DNA from: Notamacropus eugenii
Taxonomy: Eukaryota; Chordata; Mammalia; Diprotodontia; Macropodidae
Length of the DNA stretch: 64,000 nucleotides
NCBI RefSeq assembly: GCF_028372415.1
Contig: NC_092874.1
Location: 62,495,865-62,559,864 of the forward strand
Direction: 5' to 3'
The notes beneath the pieces are model-generated. The model was not told where the DNA came from. It made no database searches and saw nothing but the letters and a program-made list of their open reading frames with translations. Position numbers and translations under genes: made by a program. Below are positions 35,321 to 46,290 of the stretch, piece after piece. Positions within the stretch are counted from its first letter, which is position 1; each line of letters opens with the position of its first letter.

Positions 35321-36475
35321 CATCTTCCCTTCATGCATGACTGGTCCTTCTGGTTCTTCTAGTTAGCTATATATCGTTAGGTAATAAAGTAAAAAGTTTC
35401 TCTTTGGTACTTTGTTAGTTACCCTTCTCTTAAATCTCAAGGACATAATGGAAGTAGTCTGGCCTGGTGCACTCACTGCCATCTTTTTTTTTTTTTTTTT
35501 TTTTGCTAAACATCATTAAAATGATTGTCATGTAAATTGGATCTCAGAAATGATTTTTTTTTTTAATGTTTCTAACTTCATACCAAGCTAGTTTTGTAGA
35601 TATATTACATATTTCATTTATAACTTAATGTGTGTTTCAAGTTGATTACCATCTGAAATGTATACTTTAGATCATTCATGACTCCAAAGATCAAGATTGT
35701 TTTGAATTCTCTTACTGAAAAACACCAAACATTCATCCAAATACCTACCTAAAATCTGGTGCTTTTTATTCATGTCTAAGAAATCTAAAAAGTAGTCCAG
35801 CATTTAAAATAGAATTTAAAGGAGGCTTCTAAACTGCAATAAGGCAGTTCTTTTGTTTTTTACAATATATACAAATAAATATCTATGATGTTTGAATGTT
35901 TTAATTCTTCATACTTTAGTTAACCATTATGATTTTAAAAAGTTACTGAATTTTAAAGTGTTCTGGATGCATGCACCCATTTCTTTAACTCAGGTACCTC
36001 TAGCTATGAAATCTGTTTTTTTATTCATCACGAGTAGAATTTGGTCAGATAGAGGAATACATTCTTTTTAATCATACAGAAGTTGAAGCTAAATTGGAAA
36101 ATATCTCAGTCTTTCCCATTGTGCTGGGTAGACTTGGGGCTATGCGAGTTTTAAGGATTCAGCTTTTTTGTTAGTTTTAGGTTCTTTGCAGCCTATTTCA
36201 GAGATTATATGCTGTATTTTATGTAGCTTATACTGGAATATTATTTAGTTAATTTCCAAATATATTAACCCCTGTTAAATTTGAAGGGGCAATATTTGCT
36301 GTTAAATTTTTGGTTAGATTTTATTTCACACATTTAGCATAAACAACTAAATACTGAAAAAGTATGGCTGTATAGATGTAAGAGGTTAAATGAAACAAGG
36401 TAAGAATCCTTAGTGCGCCCTTCCTTGCAAGTATTTCCCTTCTTTTTAATGTATGAATTATAATATTTTCAACAG

Positions 36476-36630
36476 CTCCCCTGTAAGCAGCTTGCAGATC
36501 CGCTACGATCAATCAGGCAACAACAGTTTGGAAAACCTGCCCCCGGTAGCAGCCAGCATCGAGCAGCTCTTGGAGAGGCAGTGGAGTGAAGGGCAGCAGT
36601 TTTTGCTAGAACAGGGCACCCCTAGTGACA
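36476..36630 (+). CDS. MLLT10: MLLT10 (AF10) exon 3 of 9, octapeptide motif
   Basis: This 155-base exon has acceptor ttttcaacag and donor A|gtaagt. It completes an Arg codon from the previous exon and leaves in phase 1. It encodes window codons 64-115. The sequence 'SPVSSLQIRYDQSG' leads to 'EQLLERQW', the AF10/AF17 octapeptide motif, then 'SEGQQFLLEQGTPSD'. The octapeptide together with the leucine zipper in the next exon forms the OM-LZ module. That module binds DOT1L and is the part kept in leukaemic KMT2A- and PICALM-AF10 fusions. The motif is intact, so this copy looks functional. Confidence 0.97.
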
Positions 36631-38520
36631 GTAAGTATTCCTTCTCTTTTATCTGAATACTGCAGCGTCTGCAGCTGTAGCTGCTGAAGAGTTTAATAAA
36701 CCGCATGTTATTTAGCATTCTGCTAAATAAATTGTTATATTAAATATTGATCATTCACTTATTTTTGTTCTGTTCCATTCTTGTGTTTTAAATTGTATTG
36801 ACTATCTTCGTTTTATTATTTTAAGAAGAAATAACCTGTCTTTTGGAGAAGTTCATGTAAGGCCTTGTTCTGAACATGGTCAGCATTTGTAGTATTATTC
36901 CAATTTCTGTTATTCATCAGGGCCCACAAGTTAATGATGCAGAAAAAAGTTATTTTTAACTGAGAAGACAGAGTTGTATGCTTTAGATTTAAAGAAAAAA
37001 AATCAGAAAAAAGTTTCATGATTTTGGGAAGGATATAAACCTTCTTTGCTTTGTTTCATTGAAAAAGCTATCTTGCTTGGTGTTAGTGAGCCAAGTGCTA
37101 TCTAGTTGGTATTTTTATGAATGGTATCCTGACAAAAATGCTAATTGTGAGGAAATTCATGCCGGGATAATCCTTTAAACATGATAGCTGGAGGACAGGT
37201 TTAGCTTAGTCTTATTGCATCTCATTTGGGCACACTGAGGGTTCCTTTGTATTTTCTTGAAGAGGAGGGATGAAAGTTCAATCCTTGGGAAATGACCAGA
37301 TGTGCCTGTACCAGTGGAGTTGTGTCTGGAATAAGGCTAGAGGTCACGTTAAACAAATACAACTTTTTAATACATAGAAATGTGAAAGTGGCCATCACTG
37401 TGGTGCAACTGTAGCACTCTCTGGGTTGCCATTTGGGAGATCCAAGTTCTGGAATTGAGACAGAATTTGAGGTAACCGGCTGGGTTGAAGCTGACACTAC
37501 AGAGTGGGGTGCACTTCATCTCTGAAGGGTGGTGGTGCAGTGCATACACAGTGCTCCCTGCTGGGTGATCTGGGGATCAGCCTTGGCAGCAGCTGGAAGA
37601 TGAGGCCCCCAGCCAGGTAGATAGAGTAATACAGATTAATTTAAAATAAATCAATAAATTGCTATACTGTGTTTGTGGTAGAGATTTTGTTCATTGATAG
37701 GTACATTTGTTTTTAGATATAGCCCTGATGAACAATCATGTGCATATGAAAGCCAGTCTTTATATCTATTTCAACTCTTTTATCTTTCCACATATCTATT
37801 TTGATTGTGAATAATACATAACGCCTTTCACGACTGGGATGGGCATGGTTCCCATTCTTTCAAAGGTATGTTTATATTTGTAGAGATATGAATTGGACAT
37901 CCATAAATAAAATGCATTTTCCTTCACTTCAGCCTCAAATAATTTAGACAAAATGCACAACAGGTTCCATTCATCTTGTTTTATTTGCCATTCTATGTTT
38001 TACATAGAACTAAAATTCTTGACATCGATAATGCTTGACTTTTACAATAATTAATACACATGAAGTGGTGGAATATTTTTAGGTTTTCAGATAATGAACG
38101 AAAGTATGCTTCTGAAAGTACTCACTCAGAATATACTCTGACACAGTAATTCCAAAGAAGGGAAGGTGATAAAAGATTTCCAGAGTAGCACTATATATAA
38201 TATTGAAGAATTGGAATCAATCCAAATGCCCAACAATAGCATGTGATGTTAACATTCTAGACTGTTCTCTGTCTATGAGAAATGACCAGCATCCATCCAG
38301 AGAATTTGTATGGAAACTCTTACGTGTAAAGAACAGAGTATAAAATACTGTGGTCACAATAATGAGAACTACATGGAAGTTTGTGCATGTTGGCAAGAAC
38401 CAGGGCAGAACTCGGGCATGATGCAAATAGCTTCACAGTGCTCGTGGAGATTTTTTTTTTCCATGTAAAGTGGCTTAAACTTCTAAAAGTCACCCAACTC
38501 ATGAGTCATTTGATTACTAG
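36631..38520 (+). other. MLLT10: MLLT10 intron (1.9 kb)
   Basis: This intron separates octapeptide and zipper exons. An old L1 3' segment lies at 38130-38420. The GC-richer stretch at 37370-37620 is unassigned. The acceptor is tttgattactag. Confidence 0.75.
38130..38420 (+). mobile_element. Old L1 3'-region fragment
   Basis: 'attgaagaattggaatcaat' and 'ccaaatgcccaacaatagca', then 'gtggtcacaataatgagaac', follow the order of old L1 3' regions. It lies about 100 bases before the zipper exon. Confidence 0.55.
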
Positions 38521-38709
38521 TTCTAGGAATGCTGAAGTCTCTACACCAACTTCAAGTTGAAAATCGAAGACTGGAGGAACAGATCAAAAACCTGACTGCG
38601 AAAAAGGAACGTCTTCAGTTGCTGAATGCTCAGCTTTCTGTCCCTTTTCCCACCTTGACCACCAATCCTAGCCCGTCTCATCAAATCCATACATTTCCAG
38701 GACAAACTG
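38521..38709 (+). CDS. MLLT10: MLLT10 (AF10) exon 4 of 9, leucine zipper
   Basis: The exon is 189 bases. The A left over from the previous exon plus TT makes Ile, giving 'ILGMLKSLHQLQ'. It encodes window codons 116-178 and leaves in phase 1 at donor CTG|gtaagt. The block from 'LKSLHQLQVENRRLEEQIK' to 'LTAKKERLQLLNAQL' is the AF10 leucine zipper: leucines or hydrophobics at heptad spacing with charged flanks. It is followed by the conserved 'SVPFPT' segment. The zipper mediates DOT1L binding and, in other species, dimerisation. No heptad residue is disrupted. An in-frame ATG at 38529 is internal and not a start. Confidence 0.98.
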
Positions 38710-39415
38710 GTAAGTAGGAAAAAAATTTTTGTGTGTATGTAAGGAATGTTGACTATAATTTCAAAATTTTTTCCTCGTTACTATCTGGGAAGTGGGATGT
38801 GGATATGTATGCACACATCCACATACTGGAAGAGAGAGATGGAGAGAGAATGAGAGGCCCAGAGAAGAGCTGGTTGCCAACTGATGTCAGAGCTAGAAGA
38901 TCTCAGGTCCAGTCCTACCTCTGACCCTGGAGGGCTCAGAGCCTCCCAGCGGTGTTAGACTCAAATAGATGATCAGATCCCTGTAGGTTACATAGTGACT
39001 TAGAAAAACTACAAATTCACACTGTTAAATTGTATTTTTATCTATTTCATTAAACTCTTCCCAGTTCTTTGGGCTTGGGGCTATGGGAGCTTGACACCTG
39101 CGACTGCAAGTTGCCAAAGAGGTGCTGACCTGCTTTGGTGGAGGGACTGTTCTTGTTGGGGAGTGTCCCATGTCAGTGAACTCACAGGTCCAGCCCTTTT
39201 CCCTTACGTTATGCTTACATATCTATTTCTTACAGCAAGTATTTTAACATGCGTTTTTTTCCTGTTCAACTTGGCGGTTGTTGATCATTTTTATCATGAG
39301 AGCTTTTTCTTTAGTTGTATATTTATCAGGTCATCAGTCTCACAAGGTATTTGGAACTGCCATTTTGTTGGTAGTTTAACAAGAAAATCTGGTTATGTTA
39401 TTTTTCTTTTATTAG
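38710..39415 (+). other. MLLT10: MLLT10 intron (0.7 kb)
   Basis: It begins gtaagt and ends ttttattag. It contains the second copy of the dispersed repeat at 39065-39215. Confidence 0.8.
39065..39215 (+). mobile_element. Marsupial dispersed repeat, copy 2
   Basis: This is diverged from 32695-32850 but collinear with it over about 70 bases. Both share 'gacctgc' and 'gctttg.tggaggga' then 'acaggtcc'. Confidence 0.5.
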
Positions 39416-39504
39416 CTCCGACCACAGATTCCTTAAACAGCAGTAAGAGTCCCCATCTAGGAAACAGCTTTTTACCTGACAGTTCTCTTCCTGCACTAAA
39501 TCAG
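39416..39504 (+). CDS. MLLT10: MLLT10 (AF10) exon 5 of 9
   Basis: This 89-base exon enters in phase 1 and leaves in phase 0 at CAG|gtaatc. It encodes window codons 179-208, 'APTTDSLNSSKSPHLGNSF' and then 'LPDSSLPALNQ', matching the Ser/Asn-rich segment just after the AF10 zipper. The intron after it is only 129 bases (39505-39633), the shortest here. Confidence 0.95.
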
Positions 39505-39633
39505 GTAATCTTGGCATGTTTGTTTCTGCTACGTGTCACCTCTAACCTTTTACACTAAACTCTTTCAAAAAATCTTTGACCAGCTCTGCTCTGCCAAGCT
39601 CTTTGCATTCAGCTTTCTGTTTTCCTGCATTAG

Positions 39634-39995
39634 GACTTAACCTCCAGTGGACAAAGCACCAGCAGTTCCTCGGCCCTCTCCACTCCTCCTCCTGCTGGGC
39701 AGAGTCCGGCTCAACAAGGCTCAGGAGTGGCTGGAGTTCAGCAGGTCAATGGGGTGACTGTGGGGGCGCTCGCTGGTGGCATGCAGACTGTAACATCCAC
39801 CATTCCTGCGGTGCCTGCAGTGGGGGGAATACTTGGAGCTCTGCCAGGTAACCAACTGGCAATCAATGGAATCGTAGGAGCTTTAAATGGCGTCATTCAG
39901 ACCCCTGTCACAATATCACAGAACCCTACTTCCCTTACCCACACGACTGTGCCACCTAATGCAGCCCATCCACTGCCCACAACGCTGAACAGCAG
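39634..39995 (+). CDS. MLLT10: MLLT10 (AF10) exon 6 of 9, Gly/Ala/Ser/Thr-rich
   Basis: The exon is 362 bases, after acceptor ttcctgcattag, ending AG|gtaaga in phase 2. It encodes window codons 209-328: a Ser/Thr/Gln/Pro stretch ('SGQSTSSSSALSTPPPAGQ'), then 'VQQVNGVTVGALAGGMQ', 'AVGGILGALPGNQLAINGI' and 'VGALNGVIQTPVTISQNP'. The repeated 'GALxG'-type hydrophobic blocks are characteristic of the AF10 C-terminal tail. Its molecular role is not well defined. It is unusually GC-rich for this window, which is typical of coding sequence. Confidence 0.97.
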
Positions 39996-41167
39996 GTAAG
40001 AAGTCAACAGAAACGATGTCAGGGCTTCTTTGTGCAGTGATCGTTAATGTGCCCCAGGCTCTGAGAGAAAGATCTTCACCTGCCTTGCCCCATTCCATTT
40101 TTTTTTCTTTAATAGGTTTTTGAAAATGAGTTCTTTGTGCTTGAGGTGTATACAGCATTTTCAAAACAAATTAATCCAGATGTTTAAAACGAAATGAGTG
40201 AATAACAGGACCAGTGTTTTCTGTTGACAGTGACAGAGGGGCATGCTTCTGTTTGTAGAGATCATGTTATTCAGAAGAAAAACACAGATTTGATTTTGTT
40301 GTCTACACTAGCATGGAAAATTTTAGTTCCCTAGGTCTTGCTTAAATTATTTTTTTGGTCTGTGTACATGTTTTTAAAAGCACTCTTCCCCAGCATCATT
40401 ATCTGTATTTTCATGTCATTTGGTGAAATTCTGGAGAGAAGTAATATCTTGATGGAGTTAGTTATTCCTTGAATTGTGTGTCTTTTAAAAAGAAAATTGA
40501 GTGTGTATTTGATTATCTTTTAAAAATTAAAATGTAAAATTTAAATTTTAGAATATAAGTCAAACATATTATGAATATCAAGGGAATGGCCAGATAACTT
40601 AGTATTTACATAATTCCCTTATGTTGAATATTATTTGTAATAAGTGGGTAAATAGGCCTCAGAAATTTTTTTATAAACAAGGTTTTGGGAATTAGTGTAT
40701 CCTAAGCAAACTTTAAAAAAAATTGTGGTGGTTTTTTTCTTTTTTTTAAATTTTTCACTGTTCTCCCTTCTTTGAAAGCTTAAGTTACTGAATGCTATTT
40801 GCATTTGGTTTTCTTTGTTTAAAAAATGCAGTTAATATGTTAGTGAATTTTTAAACAAATTGTCCTTGAATAACTTTAGAGTATGTGTGTTAAAATATTG
40901 ACTGTGAGTTTGTGAAATTCTATAGAATAAGCCAGCACTTATTTTTTTAATTCAGGGGAATAGAGATGGGGGTGGGGGTGATTGAACAAGATTTTGTACG
41001 TGTGTTGATTTCAGAATAATTGAAGAGATCAGTCTCTGCTCCCATCCCACTGCCCTCTTTTTGGTTTTGTCTCAGCATTAAAATTTCAAATGAAAAGACT
41101 TTAATTCTAAAAAATGAGCCACAAAATTATATGGAGGAAAGTCAGGATTTCAATCATTACTTTTCAG
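39996..41167 (+). other. MLLT10: MLLT10 intron (1.2 kb)
   Basis: It begins gtaaga and ends acttttcag. AT-rich, with no recognised repeat and no extra exon. Confidence 0.75.
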
Positions 41168-41264
41168 TGCCTCTGGACTCGGCTTATTGTCTGATCAGCA
41201 AAGACAACTACTTCTACATCAACAGCAATTTCAACAGTTGTTGAATTCTCAGCAGCTTACATCC
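41168..41264 (+). CDS. MLLT10: MLLT10 (AF10) exon 7 of 9, Gln-rich
   Basis: The 97-base exon completes a Ser codon and leaves in phase 0 at TCC|gtaagt. It encodes window codons 329-361, 'SASGLGLLSDQQRQLLLHQ' then a glutamine-rich run and 'LLNSQQLTS'. This is the start of the Q-rich C-terminal domain of AF10, often described as activating. Confidence 0.95.
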
Positions 41265-42573
41265 GTAAGTCCTTCATTTCTTTTGTATTTGTAGTGTATC
41301 AGATTTTTTTAGATGACTGATATAAGAAGTATGCCAATAAAAGTCTTGCACTACATTGATGTATTTGAAAAGTCAGTTTACAAACAATCAAGAGTCAAAA
41401 TAAACAGTTCGGTTTTGTTTTGTTTTTCTTCTCTGTGGTTAGCCTCAATAAGCTTCAGTACGTGAATACTTTCCCCTGACACCCAGCAAAATCCTGGGAT
41501 ACCTGGAGTAGATTTTTATTGTTTATTAAAACATCAAGCAACTAGAAAGTTGGTGGGATGCTCTGCTTAATTTAGTTCTCTTTTTAGCTTAGGACTAACT
41601 AAAAAAAAAATTTTTTTTTTTTTTGTTTCAAGTCCTAGGTGTTAAAACTTTTCTGAAATGTGAAAGTACTGTTTTCCTGACTTTGTAATTAGAGAATGCT
41701 CAGAATGATTTATATGTCGTATAAGTAGCAAAGGATTTCTTTGATTTAGGATATTGTAGGCCATTGTGATTATCAGCCTGAATACTGGCTCTCTTTGTAC
41801 AGTAAATATAGATGATACAGTTATCCCATAGTTTATTTTGAAGGTTGTGCATTGGCCGGGAGTGAGGGAGAGAAGGGTTGGGGATCTTATGTTCTTGGCT
41901 CTTATATGCTTTCTCTTGAAAGTAATATACAATAAACTGGTTAATTGAGCATTCTGTTTAATCAAGAGTTACTGTAATTAGTAGATATTACATTTCCAAC
42001 CCACATTGAATTACCTTGTTAACTTTCCTGCTGCAAAGTAAGTGCTTGGTAAATATTGTTGAGTGTAAAGTGACTTCTAGGGCTAGAACTGAAAAGCATT
42101 TAAATCCTATTCCTTGTTAAGCCAAGACTTTAGGGATATATCATTCCTGTTGTCATTACAAACATCTTAGACATAATTGGCTGCTTCTTTGATTGTGGGA
42201 AAATTTTTGCTATAGAGAATTTTCATATGGCCAAATCAAGAAAATGATTAGCTCTTGGGTACTATTGGAATTGAAAATACGTATCTAGTAAAGTATGTTT
42301 ATTTAATTAGTAAGTTTTCTATGAATTCACTTTGTTAGGGAAAAGGGTTTTTTTGAGAGTATGATTTTTCCCATCAGATAAGGTAGGATAGTATTCCTTC
42401 CCTGTGAATTTGAAAATAACAGATTTATAGATATCTAAGATTAGACTTCAAGTATGGTATAAATTAAAGAGGGAAGTATGTGCTGAAGGCCTAATCTAAT
42501 ATGATTGATTAGGAACTAATCTCAATCCCTCTTCCTATTTTTCTTCCGTCCCCTTTCTTCTGTCTTTCCTTAG
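41265..42573 (+). other. MLLT10: MLLT10 intron (1.3 kb)
   Basis: It runs from gtaagt to tctttccttag. No clear transposon is seen, but there are A/T homopolymer runs near 41600-41623. Confidence 0.75.
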
Positions 42574-42786
42574 GAACAACATCAGGCCCTCCTTTATCAG
42601 TTAGTACAGCAGCAGCACCACCAGCAGCACCACCACCAGCCTGAACTGCAGCAACTCCAGCTCCCAGGCCCATCGCAGATACCCATAAATAATCTTTTGG
42701 CAGGCACCCAGGCACCCCCACTTCATCCATCAACCACCAACCCATTTCTCACAATTCATGGGGATAATACAAATCAGAAAGTAACA
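42574..42786 (+). CDS. MLLT10: MLLT10 (AF10) exon 8 of 9, Gln/His tract
   Basis: This 213-base exon is phase 0 at both ends, with donor ACA|gtaagt. It encodes window codons 362-432. 'EQHQALLYQLVQQQ' leads into a mixed His/Gln tract written by interleaved CAG and CAC codons (about 42608-42645), then 'PELQQLQLPGPSQIPINNL', 'LAGTQAPPLHPSTTNPF' and 'LTIHGDNTNQKVT'. The tract is a slippage-prone repeat, so its length is likely to vary between marsupials. The exon can be skipped without breaking frame. Confidence 0.96.
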
Positions 42787-44574
42787 GTAAGTAGACTTTA
42801 TTGTGCTACATGTATTGCAAAGGTATTGGTAAAATTATTAGATCTAGTTATGATTAAATTTCAAGCTAGAAGGGTGCCTTAGAAAGTATCTGGTTCAAGT
42901 GCTCACTATACAGATGGGTCCTCTGGGGCCCACTGAGGGAGCAAAGTCAGCTGCCAGAGGTTACACCGTGAGTAGTAGAGTCCAGATTCAGGACCCCAGT
43001 CCTTATATCCAAATTTAGCACTTTTCCCCACTGACTTTGATGTAGCTAACCCTTGTTTTTATTTGTGTAAAAAGTTCCCCTGATAATTATTTTTTAAACC
43101 AGTTGTCTTGGCAGTTGGGGAAAAACAAAGTAACTAAGCCAACTTAATATGTACTTTCTAATTATATCCGCATATATTTGCATGCAGATTTAGAGAATAT
43201 TTTTTTTTAATGGAAAAATATATTTAACAGGTTGTTTGGTATGGCCACTTAGATGTTTCAAAAAAAAATTCCCCGCTTTGTGCAATTTGGTCTGTTATTT
43301 GAATAATTTAAAACTTTCTGCTTTAAAATAAAGGATGATAACTTATGCTAGAATGAATTCTTGAATTCTCTTTTAATTTGCTTACTCCTCCTCCTAGAAA
43401 AGTAAAAAAATCCCAATCACATGCTAGAACAAATTTAATTTTTTTACCTCTCTTTTTTCTCATTTAAAATTTTTATGCAAGTTCTAGTCTAAAAATACCT
43501 GATTGAGGTAAAACTCAAGGTTGAGAAGGTGTAAAGAAAAGATGGTGATGGCAAACAGACTAGTAGAGTTTTCATGTCACAAAACAACATTTCACCTGCA
43601 CTTAACCACACATGAATCTGGCTGAGGGTAAAATGCTAAGCCCAGCGTCAGATGACAGCAGACTTGGGGCCAGGCATGCTGGGAGTGAAGAGGGTTCTCA
43701 AGGGAGAAACTGAGCAAGGTTAGGGGCTTGTTTTTAGAACAGGCATTTCCCTTGGCCTTGTTCTATTCTGTACTTTCTGACTCAAAATTGTACATTTGGC
43801 TTTTGTTGGAAGGAAGGGGTTTATTCAGCATGTTTAACTAAATTATCCATAGCCGACCTCAGGTTCATAATTCAATGTCTTATGGGCCAAGTTTAAAGGT
43901 TTTAATTGCCCCACGGTTTTTAAGAACAATCCCTGTCTTAATTTTGAAATTACTGTCATTCTCATGGACTGAGTCACAGCTTTACTATTTTGCTGATTCT
44001 TTGAATTTCAGTAGTTCTATATTGATTTTTGAATAGTTTTGTGTCTTCCTTCCCAGTTCTTCAGACACAAGTTGTTGCCAGACTGATGAGGTGAAGTTAC
44101 AAGCCAACTAACATTGGATTATTCAGCAATATAAATGTATCTTTTGGTTAACAGAGACCAGGAATGGAGAAGAAATGAAGCCTTGAGGAGGAGATGGGCG
44201 ACATTATTACATTTAGGCAGCTTTGGAGAAGTACAGATGGGAGAGGAAGAAGGCCCAGAGCCTAGACTAACTGGAGATACTTAATTAGCGTAACCATAGG
44301 AAAGAGTTCTCTTTGATGCCTCGTAAATAGCATCCCTGGAAAAATTAGAGGAGTTAAATATTGTTAGTATGCTGTGCAATTTTGCTTTTATATGTAAAGT
44401 TTAGAGAATCCCCACCTCCGGAGGCCATTGGCTCTCCAGAAAAGACCTGTCTCCCTTATTTTAAACCATATTTTGTGTTACTATGGCACTCATTGATCAT
44501 GACTTAGGATGTTCTGTTTGCCCAAAATTGATTTGCCAACTTTGATTTTAAAATATTTTGAATTTTAATTGCAG
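42787..44574 (+). other. MLLT10: MLLT10 last intron (1.8 kb)
   Basis: It runs from gtaagt to ttttaattgcag. It contains a MIR in minus orientation near its start and otherwise unassigned sequence. Confidence 0.8.
42875..43035 (-). mobile_element. MIR
   Basis: 'tatacagatgggtcctctgg', 'gccagaggttacaccgtgag' and 'gattcaggaccccagtcctt' are reverse-complement MIR order. Confidence 0.65.
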
Positions 44575-44619
44575 AGACTTAATGATAAAACTGGGCCTGT
44601 TGCACAAGAGAAAAGTTGA
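44575..44619 (+). CDS. MLLT10: MLLT10 (AF10) terminal coding exon 9 of 9
   Basis: After acceptor ttgcag the exon reads 'RLNDKTGPVAQEKS' and a TGA stop at 44617-44619, the exact C-terminal ending of AF10. Joining the nine exons gives 1,341 bases, 446 codons plus stop, with no internal stop and every junction GT-AG. That strongly supports both the exon boundaries and the gene being intact here. Confidence 0.96.
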   Translation, partial: RLNDKTGPVAQEKS

Positions 44620-46290
44620 GCCATAGAAACATTTTGGAAACTCCTTGTCCTGCTGTTTTAGCACTTCTTGTGGCTGCTGTTGCAGGCCTCCTTTCTGCAA
44701 CTCTGAAGAATGCAACAAGGAGCTAACTGCACAGCAGAGGACACTCTCCAACGCTTTGATTTACTTCCTTGTTGCTTTGTTGCACTGAAACGGAACTCTC
44801 CTCCCTCCTTCCCCGAGATTTCATGAACTTTGAAGGAAAGTTCAGCAACTCATTATTTTTGTCAATGCAACAACATACGTGTGATGAGTGCATCGACCAT
44901 AAAGAGAAAACGTATTGTTGGCGCACTATTTTTCGTTACCAATTGGACTTAGGAATAGCAAAACTGAAGACTCATTCCAGTGACAAATTACTTGATTTTT
45001 AATACATAAATAGCAAAGAAAAAAGAAGCAGCCAAACCATGATCCTTTGCTGTGGCCAGATGCACCTGACCGCAGGTCACGAGGGACTGTCCAGAATATT
45101 CTCTTGTACTGGAATTTTATTATATTGGAAATTGCTTGAAATAAATGGGTCATCAGCTGGGACTTGGGCAATCTTTTTGTTAGGGAGATTTCCTTTGTAA
45201 TGGGACTTGATCTGTATTGTTAATCAAGTTATGATGGTAATGTCTACTGCTAAATGCTTTTACCTTAGAGTCGGTACTGACTTTTGTAACACAAAGCTAT
45301 TAACCTTAAGCAAGTTTGAGGCTGCTGGGTGAACTAGATCAATTCATATCGAAAGAATCCTTTCCATAAGAGAAGGCCACTCTGGAAAGGGCTGGTAATG
45401 TTTGGCCTAGACCAAGTGCCTGAAAGTACCTCCATTGTGTTGAAATGGCTCTAGACAGCTGAGCTTGCACTGTGGGCAGTCCTCATAAGCAGTGGGAGTT
45501 TGGGACATTGTACCAGCAGCCTTTCTTCTGGTTCTGCCTTTATTAAAACTTTCTATGCCACTGTAGATAGCTCAGGCAAAACTATTACCTGGGTGTTTTT
45601 CCACTAATGAATCACCACAAAAGAAAGTGGATGTGTAAAAAAGATCTGTTTTATTTAACTGCCTCCCATTACTGCCAGTGATTGAAACACCATAGTGTTT
45701 AAAACAGGTAAAACTTGTATTACGACACTTCCACTTAGGGTAGCTAAGCTCCTGGTGTGACAGTAAGGCAGAGTAGAAATTAAACAATTGGGGCAATAAC
45801 CACTGATCTGTACTTAAATGTGTGAATTATTAGTGGAAAAGACCCAGCTGTAATTAGACCTCCACTGTGTACTTAGCTGGAAGAACATGTTAATTCTGCA
45901 ATATGTCTCTTGGTTAAACATTGCACAGTTCTTACCTCATTTCTGTAAATAAGGTTTTGTGAATCTGTTTTGTATTGTGAAAAATTAATAAGAAAACATT
46001 GATATTTTGATTTGTAATATTTCTAATTGGTAGATTTAATTGAAAAAGTAAAAATTAATTTATTTTTATATGTTCAGGGGGATTTTAAAATTGTCAAATC
46101 ATTTTTGTAGATACTTTACAAAAGTAAATCAGTGTGGTTTATTTTACTTAGCCCACTGGTTGTTATTCTGTAACAATTTGTATAAATGGTAAAATTTGAA
46201 TGTGCTGTTATTTTACCTAGATGTAAAATTCCAATGTATTAAAAGAAATGTACAAAGTTTTTTGTTAATAAAATTTAATAATGTTTATAG
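44620..46290 (+). other. MLLT10: MLLT10 3' UTR
   Basis: About 1.67 kb from the stop to the main poly(A) site, free of recognisable transposons. It carries two exact Pumilio elements (TGTAAATA at 45944-45951, TGTAGATA at 46106-46113). It also carries two matches to the miR-148/152 seed: the full 8-mer TGCACTGA at 44781-44788, and TGCACTG at 45466-45472. The proximal AATAAA at 45140-45145 could give a shorter form of about 0.55 kb. The lack of repeats in a repeat-rich region suggests constraint. Confidence 0.85.
46267..46272 (+). terminator. MLLT10: Main poly(A) signal of MLLT10
   Basis: AATAAA is followed about 15-20 bases later by a likely cleavage point and then GT-rich sequence (from about 46300). 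The flanking sequence is AT-rich, as usual at strong mammalian sites. Confidence 0.8.

Larger units (their letters stand above)
31638..36475 (+). other. MLLT10: MLLT10 intron (4.8 kb) with L1, SINE and MIR insertions
   Basis: The intron starts gtaagc and ends ttcaacag. Transposons inside are listed separately. No alternative exon with good sites was noticed. Confidence 0.8.

Noticed and set aside
39091..39558. 155-codon plus frame, longest in the window, as a separate gene
   Set aside because: It reads a dispersed repeat, intron, and MLLT10 exon 5 (in phase with that exon only by continuing through the acceptor). The real coding part is 39416-39504.
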